Notes: generated by a model from the letters alone, not told the origin. A stretch of 64,000 nt of DNA from SH-MAG3 sp036374995 (GCA_036374995.1 DASUSS010000135.1:1-64000); one strand, 5' to 3'. Numbered from the stretch's first letter, positions 34,787 to 44,425 are shown. Made by a program: numbers and translations.

Positions 34787-35106
34787 TGGTTGCCTCCCGT
34801 GAAGTTGACCCCCAAGGAAAGCAACAACCGGACCACTCTGCGCCGTGGCTGGCGAACAGCGTCCGTGCCGCTATCTTGATGCGTACCGAGTAAACAGAAG
34901 TACCGGACGGCACGGCATGAGCCAGTCGAGGGGGCGGGTGCTCTCGTGTGCCGTTCACCACCGAACGGCCGTACTCCGAGCTCGGCGGCGCCGGTGTGGC
35001 CGCGGCGTCTGCCGCGACCTGATCGAAGGGCACTACCCGGAGGCGCCCACTGTCCGAGGTCTGCATCCCGAGCGGCACGGAGTCCGCGGCGCTGATCGCT
35101 GCGCCG
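34787..35106. other. Gap between the mini-membrane protein and the amidase
   Basis: About 320 bp. It holds the divergent promoters. A TATCTT at about 34871 resembles a -10 box and lies in an 8-bp inverted repeat context (CCGTGCCG...CGGCACGG). The amidase frame is open upstream to a TGA at 35020 without an ATG, GTG or TTG; a CTG at 35050 could start a slightly longer protein (LSEVCIPSGTES). Confidence 0.45.
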
Positions 35107-36570
35107 ATGGCGGCGCTGCTGACCCGGCTGCGCCGGGGCGAGATCTCGCCGGTGGATCTCGTGGATGCGCACATCCAGCGCATCGAGACCGTGAATCCTC
35201 TGCTCAACGCGCTGGTAGCGGACCGATTCGAGGCGGCGCGGCGGGAAGCGCAGGAGGCGGAGCGGGAGTACGCGAGGTCGCCGCGCCCGCGGCTGCTGCT
35301 CGGCATTCCATTCACGGTCAAGGAGATGATCGAGGTGAGCGGCATGCCGCTCACGTTCGGTTGTCGCGCGCGTCAGGATCGGCGGGCGGTGCGGGACGCG
35401 ACGGTGGTCGGTCGACTGCGCGCGGCGGGTGCGATCCCGCTCGGGGTGTCGAACGTGCCGGAGTGGGGCATGTGGTTCGAGTCGTACAACCGACTGTACG
35501 GCAGGACGCGCAACCCGTGGAATCCGCGGCACACGCCGGGCGGCAGCTCGGGCGGGGAGGGTGCGCTGGCGGGCGCGGGCGGCTCGGTGTTCGGAATCGG
35601 CAGCGACATCGGCGGCTCGGTCAGGATCCCCGCGGCGTTCTGCGGCGTGTTCGGTCACAAGCCGACGACCGGCATGCTGCCGCTGACCGGCCACTACCCG
35701 GTCTATGCGACGGGTCAGGACGCGGCGCTCGCGAAGACATCCCCCTACGTCACGATCGGGACACTGACGCGATCGGCGGCGGACATCCCGCCGCTGCTGC
35801 GGTGCATGGCGGGCCGGGACGGCCTGGATCCGAATGCGGAACCGGTCGCGTTCCTGAGTCCGGAGCGCGTCGACTGGCGCGGGCGTCGGGTCCTGCTGAT
35901 CGACAATCCGCGGATCGATCGAGCGGCGGAAGCTGACGCGGAGGTCCGTGAGGCGGTGGAGCGCGCGGGCAGAGCGCTCGAGGAGCGGGGGGCGTACGTC
36001 GATCACGCTCCGCGGCGTCTGCTCCAGCACGCGGGTGACATCTGGTTCGGTGCGCTCCAGAGCGCGAGCGGGCCCGCTTTCACGGAGATCCTGGGAGGCG
36101 GCAGGCCGTTCCGTCTTCCGTTCGAGGTGCTGCGCACGCTGGTCGGACTGGGGCGATACTCGTGGCCCGCGCTGTTCTTCTGCATGGGCGAGCGGCTGGG
36201 TGCACTGAACGAGCAGGAGCTGCGTCGCGCGATGCGCGAGTTCCGTCGGCTGATGCGGCTGTATCGCGCACTGCTCGGCGAGGGTGGCCTGCTGGTGACG
36301 CCGGTTCACCCGCGTACCGCACCGCGTCACAATGCCGCAGTCCTGCGCCCGTTCGACTTCCTCTACACGGCCGTGTTCAATGCGCTGCGCGTTCCGGCGA
36401 CGACTGCGCCGTGCGGCCTGGATTCGCGCGGGCTTCCGCTGGCCGTGCAGTTTTCCGGCTTGCGGGGAAACGATCACGTGACGATCGCGGCGGCGGCAGT
36501 GCTGGAGGAGAGCTGCGGGGCGTGGCGTCCTGCACCGGTGACTGCCGGCGCGCCGGTTGTTGGCGGCTGA
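35107..36570 (+). CDS. Amidase-signature hydrolase, FAAH-like
   Basis: Amidase of 487 residues. The Ser-Ser-Lys triad is complete: Lys72 in TVKEMIEVSG, cis-Ser147 in PGGSSGGEGAL and nucleophile Ser171 in GSDIGGSVRIP. The spacings (75 and 24) equal those in fatty-acid amide hydrolase, and GGSSGGEGA is the FAAH variant of the signature. This suggests a hydrophobic amide substrate such as an N-acyl amine, though the family is broad. No signal peptide is present. The annotated ATG has no strong ribosome-binding site and the N-terminus may be longer through a CTG at 35050. It may be cotranscribed with the TonB receptor 47 bp downstream. Confidence 0.88.
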   Translation: MAALLTRLRRGEISPVDLVDAHIQRIETVNPLLNALVADRFEAARREAQEAEREYARSPRPRLLLGIPFTVKEMIEVSGMPLTFGCRARQDRRAVRDATVVGRLRAAGAIPLGVSNVPEWGMWFESYNRLYGRTRNPWNPRHTPGGSSGGEGALAGAGGSVFGIGSDIGGSVRIPAAFCGVFGHKPTTGMLPLTGHYPVYATGQDAALAKTSPYVTIGTLTRSAADIPPLLRCMAGRDGLDPNAEPVAFLSPERVDWRGRRVLLIDNPRIDRAAEADAEVREAVERAGRALEERGAYVDHAPRRLLQHAGDIWFGALQSASGPAFTEILGGGRPFRLPFEVLRTLVGLGRYSWPALFFCMGERLGALNEQELRRAMREFRRLMRLYRALLGEGGLLVTPVHPRTAPRHNAAVLRPFDFLYTAVFNALRVPATTAPCGLDSRGLPLAVQFSGLRGNDHVTIAAAAVLEESCGAWRPAPVTAGAPVVGG

Positions 36571-36617
36571 ACGCGCACCGACTTCGCTTCGATCGCGTTG
36601 GATTGTAGTATACCGGC

Positions 36618-38717
36618 ATGGTACCCGGGCCCACCCTCCGGCCGCTGCCAGAGTCGCAGGCAGCGCGCGCTGCGGTCGCATGCCTGCTGTGCGCAGCGAT
36701 GGGCGCGTCTGTCGGAACCGCGCAGGAGCCGCCGCCGGCGCCGACGCCGGACAGTGTGATCCGGGCGGCGACGCTGCGGGTGGACGCCGTCCGCACCGCC
36801 GCGACGGCGGGAGCGGCGAGTGCGCTCGAGGTTCAGATCGATTCACTGCGTGCCGGTCCGGCTGCGTCGCTCGCGCAGATCGTTCGCGAGCTGCCGCTGG
36901 TCACGGTGCGGACGAACTCGCGCGGCGAGGCGCAGTTCTCGCTGCGCGGATCCGGCTCGGACTCCCGACAGGTCGCGGTGCTGATGGATGGTGTCCCGCT
37001 GCACATCGGCTGGGACGACCGGGTGGACCTCTCGGTAGTTCCGGCGGGCGCCGCGACGGAGCTGACACTGGTGCGCGGGCTGCCGTCCGTGCTGCACGGA
37101 CCGAACGTCCTGGGCGGCGTCGTGGAGCTGGCGGTCGCGCACGGGAGCGTGGAACGGCCGGCGACGATCTCGGGCGCGGTGGCAGTGGACAATGCCGGCG
37201 GATTCGCTCTCTCGGGTTTCGCCGCGGCGCCGTTCCGCACGCCGCTTGGCCGGTGGAGCGCGCGGGTCGGTGGCGGTTATCGCAGTGGCCCGGGCGTTCC
37301 GCTGGCGCGTGATGTGACGGAGACGGCGGCGCGCGCCGGCGCATCACCGCTGACGGGCGAAGCGCTGCGCAGCAACACGGATCACGATCAGGTGAACGCG
37401 TTCCTGGCAGGTCGCTACGAGTCGGCGGGCGGAGCGTGGGTGTCTCTGTCATCGTCGGCGTTCCATGCGGAGCGGGGCATCGCGGCGGAGCTGCACACGC
37501 AGTCGCCGCGCTTCTGGCGGTATCCCGACATGGCTCGCGTGGTGACGGTCGTCTCCGGTGGCACGGGCGATCGCGCTTCACCATTCGGCGGACGCGGCGA
37601 TGTCGAGCTGAGCGTCGGCTACGACGGCGGGCGCACGGGGATCGTGAGCTACACCAGCGGTGATTACAGCACCGTCGCTGACACGGAGGAAGCGGACGAC
37701 CGTACGCTGACGCTGCGTGTGCTCAGCGATCAGACGCTGCCCGGCCCGGGAGACCTGCGGCTCGCACTGACGTACGTCGACACGCGGCACGACGAGCTGC
37801 TGTCGGGCGCGACGCGCAACGGCTACGGGCAGAGGATCTGGAGCGGCGGCGCGGAAACGGTGTGGCGCATTCCGACCGGCCTCGCCCGGCTCCCGGTTGC
37901 GCGTCTCAGTCTCGGTGCTGCGCTGGATGCTGCGCACACACCGGAATCGGGCGACAAGCCGCCGCTCGGGAAGCTGGGCGACTGGGGTGGCCGCATCGGT
38001 GCCACGGCGGGGAGTGCGGGCGGCGCTGTGCTGTTGCACGCGGGTTTGAGCAGGCGCGCACGGTTTCCCGCACTGCGCGAGCTGTACTCCGGCGCGCTCG
38101 GCCGGTTCGAGCCGAACCCGGGGCTCCGGCCGGAAACGCTCGAGGCGGCGGAGGCGGGTTTCACCTGGCGCTCGGATCCCTTCGAGCTGCAGGCCGTCGG
38201 TTTCCATCGACGGCTCGAGGATGCGATCGAGCAGGTCACCCTTCCCGACAGTCGCCGGCAACGTGTGAATCTGGGCGCGGTCAGCTCGGCGGGCGTGGAA
38301 CTGCTCGCCGCACTGCGGCTCGGGCCGGCAGCGCTCGCGGGCGATCTCACGCTGCAGCGGGTGCGGCTCGAGCGCGACGACGCGAGCGGACGCACGCGAC
38401 CGGAGTATCAGCCGTCGCTCCTCGCCGGGATGCGACTGCGGCTCGCGCTGCCGCTCGGCATCACGGGGGACGCAGAAGCCCGTCACACGGGACGTCAGTA
38501 CTGCCTCGACCCGGACGGCCCCGGCGAGCTGCACCTGGACGCTAGCACGCGGTATGACGCGGCGCTCACGCGCACGTTCACGGCTCGCCGCGCCGGGCCG
38601 GGCTCGCGTCTCGAGCTGAGTGCGGCGCTGGACAACATTGCCGATAGCGCGATCTACGATCAGTGCGGGCTGCCGCAGCCCGGCCGCACGCTGCGCATTC
38701 AGCTCACGGTGCGATGA
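36618..38717 (+). CDS. TonB-dependent outer-membrane receptor
   Basis: Receptor of 699 residues for active uptake across the outer membrane. A signal peptide ends near residue 36 (GTAQEPPP). The plug domain (about 75-190) has LAQIVRELPLVTVRTNSRGEAQ split over two motifs, FSLRGSGSDSRQVAVLMDGV and LVRGLPSVLHGPNVLGGVVE. The rest is a beta barrel with SLGRFEPNPGLRPETLEAAE-type late motifs. It ends in an aliphatic/Arg strand (TLRIQLTVR). It resembles BtuB/iron-siderophore receptors; the ligand is unknown. No TonB box is obvious. Its stop overlaps the DUF167 gene start (ATGA). Confidence 0.9.
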   Translation: MVPGPTLRPLPESQAARAAVACLLCAAMGASVGTAQEPPPAPTPDSVIRAATLRVDAVRTAATAGAASALEVQIDSLRAGPAASLAQIVRELPLVTVRTNSRGEAQFSLRGSGSDSRQVAVLMDGVPLHIGWDDRVDLSVVPAGAATELTLVRGLPSVLHGPNVLGGVVELAVAHGSVERPATISGAVAVDNAGGFALSGFAAAPFRTPLGRWSARVGGGYRSGPGVPLARDVTETAARAGASPLTGEALRSNTDHDQVNAFLAGRYESAGGAWVSLSSSAFHAERGIAAELHTQSPRFWRYPDMARVVTVVSGGTGDRASPFGGRGDVELSVGYDGGRTGIVSYTSGDYSTVADTEEADDRTLTLRVLSDQTLPGPGDLRLALTYVDTRHDELLSGATRNGYGQRIWSGGAETVWRIPTGLARLPVARLSLGAALDAAHTPESGDKPPLGKLGDWGGRIGATAGSAGGAVLLHAGLSRRARFPALRELYSGALGRFEPNPGLRPETLEAAEAGFTWRSDPFELQAVGFHRRLEDAIEQVTLPDSRRQRVNLGAVSSAGVELLAALRLGPAALAGDLTLQRVRLERDDASGRTRPEYQPSLLAGMRLRLALPLGITGDAEARHTGRQYCLDPDGPGELHLDASTRYDAALTRTFTARRAGPGSRLELSAALDNIADSAIYDQCGLPQPGRTLRIQLTVR

Positions 38718-39004
38718 GCGGCATGATCGAGCAGCAGGGGGAATGCGTGCGCGTGCGCGTGCACGCCCAACCCCGCGCCTCGCGCACCGAAATCGTCGGC
38801 GAGCATGACGGCGCGCTCAAGGTGCGTGTCGCCGCTCCTCCGGTCGATGGTGCCGCGAACACCGAGCTCGTCCGGTTCATCGCGAAGCGGCTCGGCATTG
38901 CCCGATCGCTCGTCCACGTCGTGAGCGGGGAAGCGGGACGATCGAAAGTCGTGGAGATCGAGGGGGCCGACACGGAGCACGTCCGACGCGCGCTGCTCGG
39001 TTGA
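38714..39004 (+). CDS. DUF167 (YggU-type) protein
   Basis: Conserved small cytoplasmic protein of 96 residues. Family landmarks are VRVRVHAQPRASRTEIVG at the start, LKVRVAAPPVDGAANTELVR in the middle, and VHVVSGEAGRSKVVEI. The function of the YggU/DUF167 family is not known. I chose the ATG at 38714 because it overlaps the upstream stop in an ATGA junction; another ATG at 38723 is possible. The next gene starts 30 bp further on. Confidence 0.92.
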   Translation: MSGMIEQQGECVRVRVHAQPRASRTEIVGEHDGALKVRVAAPPVDGAANTELVRFIAKRLGIARSLVHVVSGEAGRSKVVEIEGADTEHVRRALLG

Positions 39005-39033
39005 CGCGCACCTCTCCTGCGTCCCGCTGAACG

Positions 39034-40011
39034 ATGCGGCGCGTACTCCTGCTCTTTCTCGACGGCGTCGGCCTCGGTGTCGATGACCGCCGCACCAATC
39101 CGTTCTCGAACGCGGCACTGCCCACGCTGCGGGAGCGGCTCGGGCTGCGCACGATTACGGCGTCCGCCACACCGCATCATGCCGCAGCGGCGAGCCTCGT
39201 CGCCGTCGATGCGACGCTCGGCTTCGCGGGCATACCCCAGAGCGGAACCGGCCAGGCCGCCCTGCTCACCGGCGTGAACACGGTCGCGCTGCACGGCCGC
39301 CATTTCGGCCCCTGGGTGCCCGCCCGCCTGCGGGACCTGGTCCGGGGCGGGAGCGTGCTCGCGCGCGCGCAGGCCGCAGGGTTCCGCTGCGCGTTCGCGA
39401 ACGCGTACCCCGAGGAGGTGACGCGTCCCGCGCAGGACGGCGAGCTTCCCTCCGATGCACCCGTTCCGGGCGCACGCGCGCGCAAGGGCCCCGCTTTCCT
39501 GCGTGCGGGGCCGCCGCTCGCCGCGCTCGCCGCGGGGCTGCTCGTGCGTCACACGCGGTCGCTGGAGCGTGGCGATGCGGTCGCGAGCGAGATCACGAAC
39601 GAGGCGTGGCGCGAACGCCTCGGCCGGACCACCGTTCCCTCGATCACGGCGGCGTGCGCGGGTCGCAACCTCGCGCGCATCGCGCTCGACCACGATCTCA
39701 CGCTGTTCGCGCATTACGCGACCGATTATGCAGGACATCGGCAGGAAATGGCTCCGGCCGTCGAGGCGCTGGAGAGGGTCGATGCGTTCCTCGGCGGCGT
39801 TCTCGATGCTGCGGGCGACGAGCTGCTCACGTTCGTCGTGAGCGACCACGGCAACATCGAGGACGTCTCGACCGGCCACACCCGCAATCCCGCGCTCGGC
39901 ATCGTCATCGGTCGCGGCCACGCCGCGTTCGCGGGCCAGCTTCGCTCACTGATCGATGTGGCACCGCTGGTGCTGGATGCGCTGCGGCGCGGTGGGGGCA
40001 GCGGGCTCTAG
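39034..40011 (+). CDS. Alkaline-phosphatase-superfamily metalloenzyme (phosphoglyceromutase-like)
   Basis: Metal-dependent phosphatase or phosphomutase-type protein of 325 residues. The first metal ligand is in LLLFLDGVGLGVDD (Asp10). The likely nucleophile region is PQSGTGQAALLTG (near 70), and the second metal cluster is HYATDYAGHR and VVSDHGNIEDVSTGHT (about 230-285). The domain order is like cofactor-independent phosphoglycerate mutase and phosphopentomutase but shorter, so it is not a complete standard enzyme of either kind. The nucleophile position has SGTGQ. It ends overlapping by 4 bp with the converging ABC permease gene. Confidence 0.82.
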   Translation: MRRVLLLFLDGVGLGVDDRRTNPFSNAALPTLRERLGLRTITASATPHHAAAASLVAVDATLGFAGIPQSGTGQAALLTGVNTVALHGRHFGPWVPARLRDLVRGGSVLARAQAAGFRCAFANAYPEEVTRPAQDGELPSDAPVPGARARKGPAFLRAGPPLAALAAGLLVRHTRSLERGDAVASEITNEAWRERLGRTTVPSITAACAGRNLARIALDHDLTLFAHYATDYAGHRQEMAPAVEALERVDAFLGGVLDAAGDELLTFVVSDHGNIEDVSTGHTRNPALGIVIGRGHAAFAGQLRSLIDVAPLVLDALRRGGGSGL

Positions 40012-40775
40012 AGCTCGCGCCGTGCGAGCGCGACGCCGGCGAGGACGAGCGCGAGCGCGGCGTAGAGCACGATGTACAGCATCGCATCCCACGGCACCGG
40101 CTGTGACCCGGCGAACGCAGTCTCGACCCGCAGCAGTGCGCCCTGCGGCGGGAGCAGCACGGACACCGTCTCGCGCACCGCAGGCGCGGCAGAGGCGAGG
40201 AATCCGACACGGCGCAGCGCGTCCCACACGACCGCGACGATCCCGAGAAACAGCGCGATCCATGCGTCGCCGCGCGTGGCCACACTGAGCAACGCCGTCA
40301 GCGAGCCGAATATGAGGATCTCCGCAGCGATGAGCGCGAACACGGTGCGGTGCGGCCAGTCGCCCAGGATGAGCAGGTCGAAGGCGGGCATCACGATGGC
40401 GCTCAGTGCAGCCGCGACCGTCGCGAGCAGCAGCAGCCGCATGCCGTAGAGGCCGATCAGCGAGCGTGGCCGCACCGCGAGGAGTCGTGCGTGTCCTGCC
40501 GCGCGGTCATCACTGAACACACCGCTCGTGAGGACGAGCGCGGCAACGATCGGGAACCGGCCGACGAGCCAGCCGAGGAGGAGCAGCGCGGAGACGAGCG
40601 TGGTGCCGCCGAGCTCGAACAGCGGATCGAGCTCCAGATGCCCGTGCTCGCCGGTGGTGAACGTGCGGGCCGTCGCGGCTCCGGCGAGGAAGACGGCGCC
40701 GAACGCGGCCAGGCCGGCGATGCGTCGCAGCCGCGTGCGCAGGGAGAGCGCGAGGAAGGCGAGCAGCCCTCTCAC
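40008..40775 (-). CDS. ABC-2-like transporter permease
   Basis: Membrane protein of 255 residues with about six hydrophobic helices (near 18-35, 55-90, 105-130, 140-165, 170-190, 230-250). It overlaps the ATPase gene by 4 bp (ATGA-type junction), so the two form an ABC exporter. An Asp/Arg-rich cytoplasmic loop (FSDDRAAGHARLLAVRPRS) is typical of ABC-2 permeases. The substrate is unknown. Confidence 0.82.
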   Translation of the reverse strand: MRGLLAFLALSLRTRLRRIAGLAAFGAVFLAGAATARTFTTGEHGHLELDPLFELGGTTLVSALLLLGWLVGRFPIVAALVLTSGVFSDDRAAGHARLLAVRPRSLIGLYGMRLLLLATVAAALSAIVMPAFDLLILGDWPHRTVFALIAAEILIFGSLTALLSVATRGDAWIALFLGIVAVVWDALRRVGFLASAAPAVRETVSVLLPPQGALLRVETAFAGSQPVPWDAMLYIVLYAALALVLAGVALARREL

Positions 40776-41659
40776 GTGTCCCCCTGGAGTGCATCGCGGA
40801 CGCGCTCCTCGAGCCGCGCGCGCACCGGCTCCACGGCGTGAACGAGCGCGCCGGCCGCGATCAGCGCGCCCAGCCGCTGACTCAGCTCGGCGGCGCTCGC
40901 GACGCTCACGAGATACTCGAGATCCCCCGAAGGCACTGCGCCCGGAAACACGTCGGGGAGCACGTCGCTCGCCGCGGCCAGGATGATGCGGTACTGCGCC
41001 GTCTGCGCGCCCGACTGCACCGGGATGATGTCACGCACACGGCCCGCGTCGAGGACAATGGCCCGGTCGGCAATGCGCTCGATCTCGCCGAGGTCGTGAC
41101 TCGCGATCAGGATCGTACGCGTGCCGTTCTTCCGGCGCTCGATGACATCGCGCAGCCGGACGCGCCAGAGCGGGTCGAGTCCTTCCGTCGGCTCATCGAG
41201 CACGACCAGGTCGCGTTCCGCAACCAACGCCTGTGCCAGTCCCAGGCGCTGCAACGTTCCGCGCGACAGCTCGCCGACGCGCCGGCCGATATGCGGCTCG
41301 AGCCCGAGCTGCGCGATCAGGCCGGCCGGCTCGCCGGCATCCGTGCGATCGAGGCGCGCGAACATCCGGAGCGCGTCGCCGGCACGCCAGGATGACGGAA
41401 GGCTGAAGCGCTCCGGCAGGTAGCCGGCACCGCGTTCCCGCAGGTACTCGCGCGGGGATTCCCCGCCGACCGTCACACTGCCCGCGCTCGCACGGATGAA
41501 CCCGAGGATCAGGGACAGCAGCGTGCTCTTGCCCGCACCGTTCGGCCCGACCACTGCCCACACCACGCCCGCGGGGATCGTGAGCGAAACGTCATGCAGT
41601 GCATCCGGCTGCGTGCCCCGTCGGCCGTACCGCTTCGTTACTTCCGTCAGCTCGATCAA
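40772..41659 (-). CDS. ABC transporter ATP-binding protein
   Basis: ATPase of about 295 residues. Walker A is GPNGAGKST, the signature motif is LSRGTLQRLGLAQ, Walker B is LVVLDEPTEGLDP and the switch His is in ASHDLGEI. The C-terminal 80 residues form an extra domain, as in CcmA- and YxlF-type exporter ATPases. The TTG at 41659 is preferred because a GGAG site lies 5 bases upstream and the ABC fold starts right there; a GTG at 41695 would add 12 residues. It is divergent from the PAP2 gene and cotranscribed with the permease. Confidence 0.9.
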   Translation of the reverse strand: MIELTEVTKRYGRRGTQPDALHDVSLTIPAGVVWAVVGPNGAGKSTLLSLILGFIRASAGSVTVGGESPREYLRERGAGYLPERFSLPSSWRAGDALRMFARLDRTDAGEPAGLIAQLGLEPHIGRRVGELSRGTLQRLGLAQALVAERDLVVLDEPTEGLDPLWRVRLRDVIERRKNGTRTILIASHDLGEIERIADRAIVLDAGRVRDIIPVQSGAQTAQYRIILAAASDVLPDVFPGAVPSGDLEYLVSVASAAELSQRLGALIAAGALVHAVEPVRARLEERVRDALQGDT

Positions 41660-41703
41660 TCTCGCTCCATCACCGGCACATTCCCTGCGCCCCACTCACG
41701 GTC

Positions 41704-42561
41704 ATGAGCAGCGGCCAGCCGCACCCCTCATCCCGGCCATCCGCGCCGCCACCCGACGAGCGGCGCGAGCGCGGCGCACTCGCCGAACCGCTCTACGCAC
41801 TGCTGCGGTTCATAGCACGGCACGTACGCGGGTTCTGGGCCGCACTCGCCGCGTTCCTCACCGTCGGCGTCCTCATCGGTCTCGCCGCCGCGGCCCTGTT
41901 CGGGGCCCTCGCCGGGCTGGTGAACGAGGGTCTCACGCAGCGGCTCGACGAGAGCGTCCTGCGCTGGCTCGGGGCACGCAGGTCACCCGCGCTCGATGAG
42001 ATCATGCTCGACATCACGACCCTCGGCGATGGCGTGGTGCTGATCATGATCGCCGTCATCGCCTCCGTGTTCCTCTGGATCACGCACCATCGCTGGTCCG
42101 TCTACATCCTGATGATCGGCATGATCGGTGGGAAGCTGCTCAACTCGCTGCTCAAGGCGGCCTTCGATCGAACGCGCCCGAGCGTCGTGGAATGGATGTA
42201 CGAGGTGACTTCGCCCTCTTTCCCGTCCGGTCACGCGATGGGCGCGTTCGTCACGTACGGCACGGTCGCCTACCTCGTCGGCCGCCTCGGTTCCACGCCG
42301 CGCCTGCGTCGGGCCACCTGGCTGCTGGCCGCGCTCATGATACTCGCCATCGGCATCAGCCGCATGTACCTCGGCGTCCACTACCCGTCCGATGTGATCG
42401 CCGGGTTCGTCGCCGGTCTCGCCTGGCTCGGCTTCGTCATTGCCAGCCTGGCCGCCGTCCGCTACTTCGCGCCCCGCCGCCCGGAGACCAGAGTGGAGGA
42501 GCAGGATCTCGAGGCCGACCCACCGGACCATTCTTCCGCCCCGCGCCGCGCCGCATCATGA
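41704..42561 (+). CDS. PAP2-family membrane phosphatase
   Basis: Integral membrane lipid phosphatase of 285 residues. All three signature motifs are present: KAAFDRTRP, PSFPSGHAMG, and SRMYLGVHYPSD. Six hydrophobic segments are visible, the first at about 40-75. It probably dephosphorylates phosphatidic acid or undecaprenyl pyrophosphate. The N-terminal 35 residues are Pro/Ser/Arg-rich and cytoplasmic. It is followed after 3 bp by the GspE-like ATPase gene. Confidence 0.92.
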   Translation: MSSGQPHPSSRPSAPPPDERRERGALAEPLYALLRFIARHVRGFWAALAAFLTVGVLIGLAAAALFGALAGLVNEGLTQRLDESVLRWLGARRSPALDEIMLDITTLGDGVVLIMIAVIASVFLWITHHRWSVYILMIGMIGGKLLNSLLKAAFDRTRPSVVEWMYEVTSPSFPSGHAMGAFVTYGTVAYLVGRLGSTPRLRRATWLLAALMILAIGISRMYLGVHYPSDVIAGFVAGLAWLGFVIASLAAVRYFAPRRPETRVEEQDLEADPPDHSSAPRRAAS

Positions 42562-42564
42562 CGC

Positions 42565-44421
42565 ATGATCTCGACATCGCGCGGGCCGGGTCCGCTCGGA
42601 CAGATGCTGGTGTCGAGCGGTGCGATCACGGCGGAGCAGCTGGAGGCAGCGCTCGCGCAACAGGCCGGCACGGGTGAGCGGCTGGGCGCCATCCTCGTGC
42701 GCCAGGGCTTGGATGCGGACCACGTCGCACGCATGCTCGCGCGGCAGCTGCGACTGCCGCACGCAAGCGCACCGCTCCAGCCGGATCCGGCCGCGCTCGC
42801 GCTCGTCGACCGCGCACTGGCGGTGCGGCTGCGCGTGGTGCCGCTCTCCCTGACGGAGCGCGGGCTGCGCGTGGCGATGGCGGACCCGCTCGACCTGGCC
42901 GCGGTCGAGGATCTCCGATTTCGTACGGGTCGGCGCATTGACGCCTGCGTGGCGACGCCGATGGCGGTGGAGGCCGCGCTCGTGGCGGCGTATTCCGCGC
43001 ATGCGGTGAGCGATGTGCTGACGAAGCTGCCGGGTGCGGGTGACGACGAGCCCACGCGCGACGTCTCGCCGGAGATGGTGGACTCGCTGCGGCGCGCTTC
43101 GGAGGCGCCGCCGGTGATCGCGCTGGTCGACCTGATGCTGGCGCAGGCGGTGCAGCGGCGTGCGAGCGACGTGCACCTCGAGCCGGTCGGCATGACGATG
43201 CGCGTCCGGGCACGCGTGGACGGAGTGCTGCGCGAGCTGATGGTGCTGCCGCCGCACAGCCGCGGCGCCGTGATTTCGCGCATCAAGGTGATGGCGGGCC
43301 TGGACATCTCCGTGAAGCGGCGGCCGCAGGACGGCCGGAGCGCGGCGCACATCCAGGGCCGTGAGCTGGCGCTGCGCGTGTCGACGCTACCGACGCACGC
43401 CGGCGAGAAGGTCGTGGTGCGACTGCTCGACTCCGCGAATGCGGCGCAGCGTCTCGATCAGCTCGGGATGAGTCCCGGACTGCACCGTGATCTCGGTCGT
43501 CTGCTCGGCAGCAGCCACGGCGTGCTGCTCGTCACCGGTCCGACCGGCAGCGGCAAGACGACCACATTGTACGCCGCACTGTCGTCGTTCGACCGGGAGC
43601 ACCGCAACGTGATCACGCTCGAGGATCCGGTCGAGTACCGCATGGCCGGCCTGACCCAGGTACAGGTGCACCGGAAGGCCGGACTCGGATTTCCCGCAGC
43701 ACTGCGTGCCGTGCTCCGGCAGGACCCGGATGTGATCATGGTCGGCGAGCTGCGTGACCGCGAGACCGTGGAGATTGCGCTCGCCGCCGCACTCACCGGT
43801 CATCTCGTGCTGTCGACACTGCACACCAATGATGCGGCGTCGGCGCCGTCGCGGCTGCACGAGATGGGTGCGCCGCCGTACCTCGTTGCCGGCGGTCTCA
43901 TCGGCGTGCTCGCGCAGCGGCTCGCGCGCCGGCTCTGCGTGCACTGCCGTGCCCAGCGGACTGCGCGGGCGGAGGACCTGATCCCGTATGGCCTGCCGCC
44001 GCGGGACGTACAGGTATTCGCGCCGGTCGGCTGCGCGCGCTGCGATGGCACCGGCTTCCGCGGCCGGATCGGGATCTACGAGCTGCTGGTGGTCTCGCCG
44101 CGGATACGCGAGCGCATCGTACGCCGCGCGCCGGCGGATGCACTCCTCGAGATCGCGCGCGCGGAAGCGTTCACATCGCTGGGACAGGATGCGTGGGCGA
44201 AGGTGCAGGCGGGCCTCACGAGCATCGCGGAAGTCGCACCGCTGCTCATGCTGGCCGAAGTGGAAGGTGCGCTCTGCCGCGGGTGCGGCGCTCCGACCCG
44301 CGCGAGCTTCAGCGTGTGTCCGGCGTGCGGTACGCGGCTGCGGCCGCGCTGCGAGTGCGGCGCGCGGCTGGATACGCGCTGGCGCTATTGTCCGGCATGC
44401 GCCCGGGCCGCACCCGCGTAG
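42565..44421 (+). CDS. GspE/PilB-type secretion ATPase with C-terminal zinc-ribbon tail
   Basis: Hexameric ATPase of type II secretion or type IV pilus assembly, 618 residues. It has an N-terminal GspE_N domain (about 5-150), Walker A GPTGSGKTTT (near 327), Asp boxes around LEDPVEYRM and VGELRDRETVE, the His box STLHTNDA, and the standard Cys pairs CVHC and CARC (about 455-495). Unusually, residues 571-618 add two more zinc ribbons: CRGCGAP with CPACG, and CECGA with CPAC. No other pilus or secretion genes are adjacent, so the system it serves is unclear. Confidence 0.9.
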   Translation: MISTSRGPGPLGQMLVSSGAITAEQLEAALAQQAGTGERLGAILVRQGLDADHVARMLARQLRLPHASAPLQPDPAALALVDRALAVRLRVVPLSLTERGLRVAMADPLDLAAVEDLRFRTGRRIDACVATPMAVEAALVAAYSAHAVSDVLTKLPGAGDDEPTRDVSPEMVDSLRRASEAPPVIALVDLMLAQAVQRRASDVHLEPVGMTMRVRARVDGVLRELMVLPPHSRGAVISRIKVMAGLDISVKRRPQDGRSAAHIQGRELALRVSTLPTHAGEKVVVRLLDSANAAQRLDQLGMSPGLHRDLGRLLGSSHGVLLVTGPTGSGKTTTLYAALSSFDREHRNVITLEDPVEYRMAGLTQVQVHRKAGLGFPAALRAVLRQDPDVIMVGELRDRETVEIALAAALTGHLVLSTLHTNDAASAPSRLHEMGAPPYLVAGGLIGVLAQRLARRLCVHCRAQRTARAEDLIPYGLPPRDVQVFAPVGCARCDGTGFRGRIGIYELLVVSPRIRERIVRRAPADALLEIARAEAFTSLGQDAWAKVQAGLTSIAEVAPLLMLAEVEGALCRGCGAPTRASFSVCPACGTRLRPRCECGARLDTRWRYCPACARAAPA

Positions 44422-44425
44422 GACG

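Noticed and set aside
34765..36846. Minus-strand frame opposite the amidase
   Set aside because: Shadow composition; the amidase triad on the plus strand is unmistakable.
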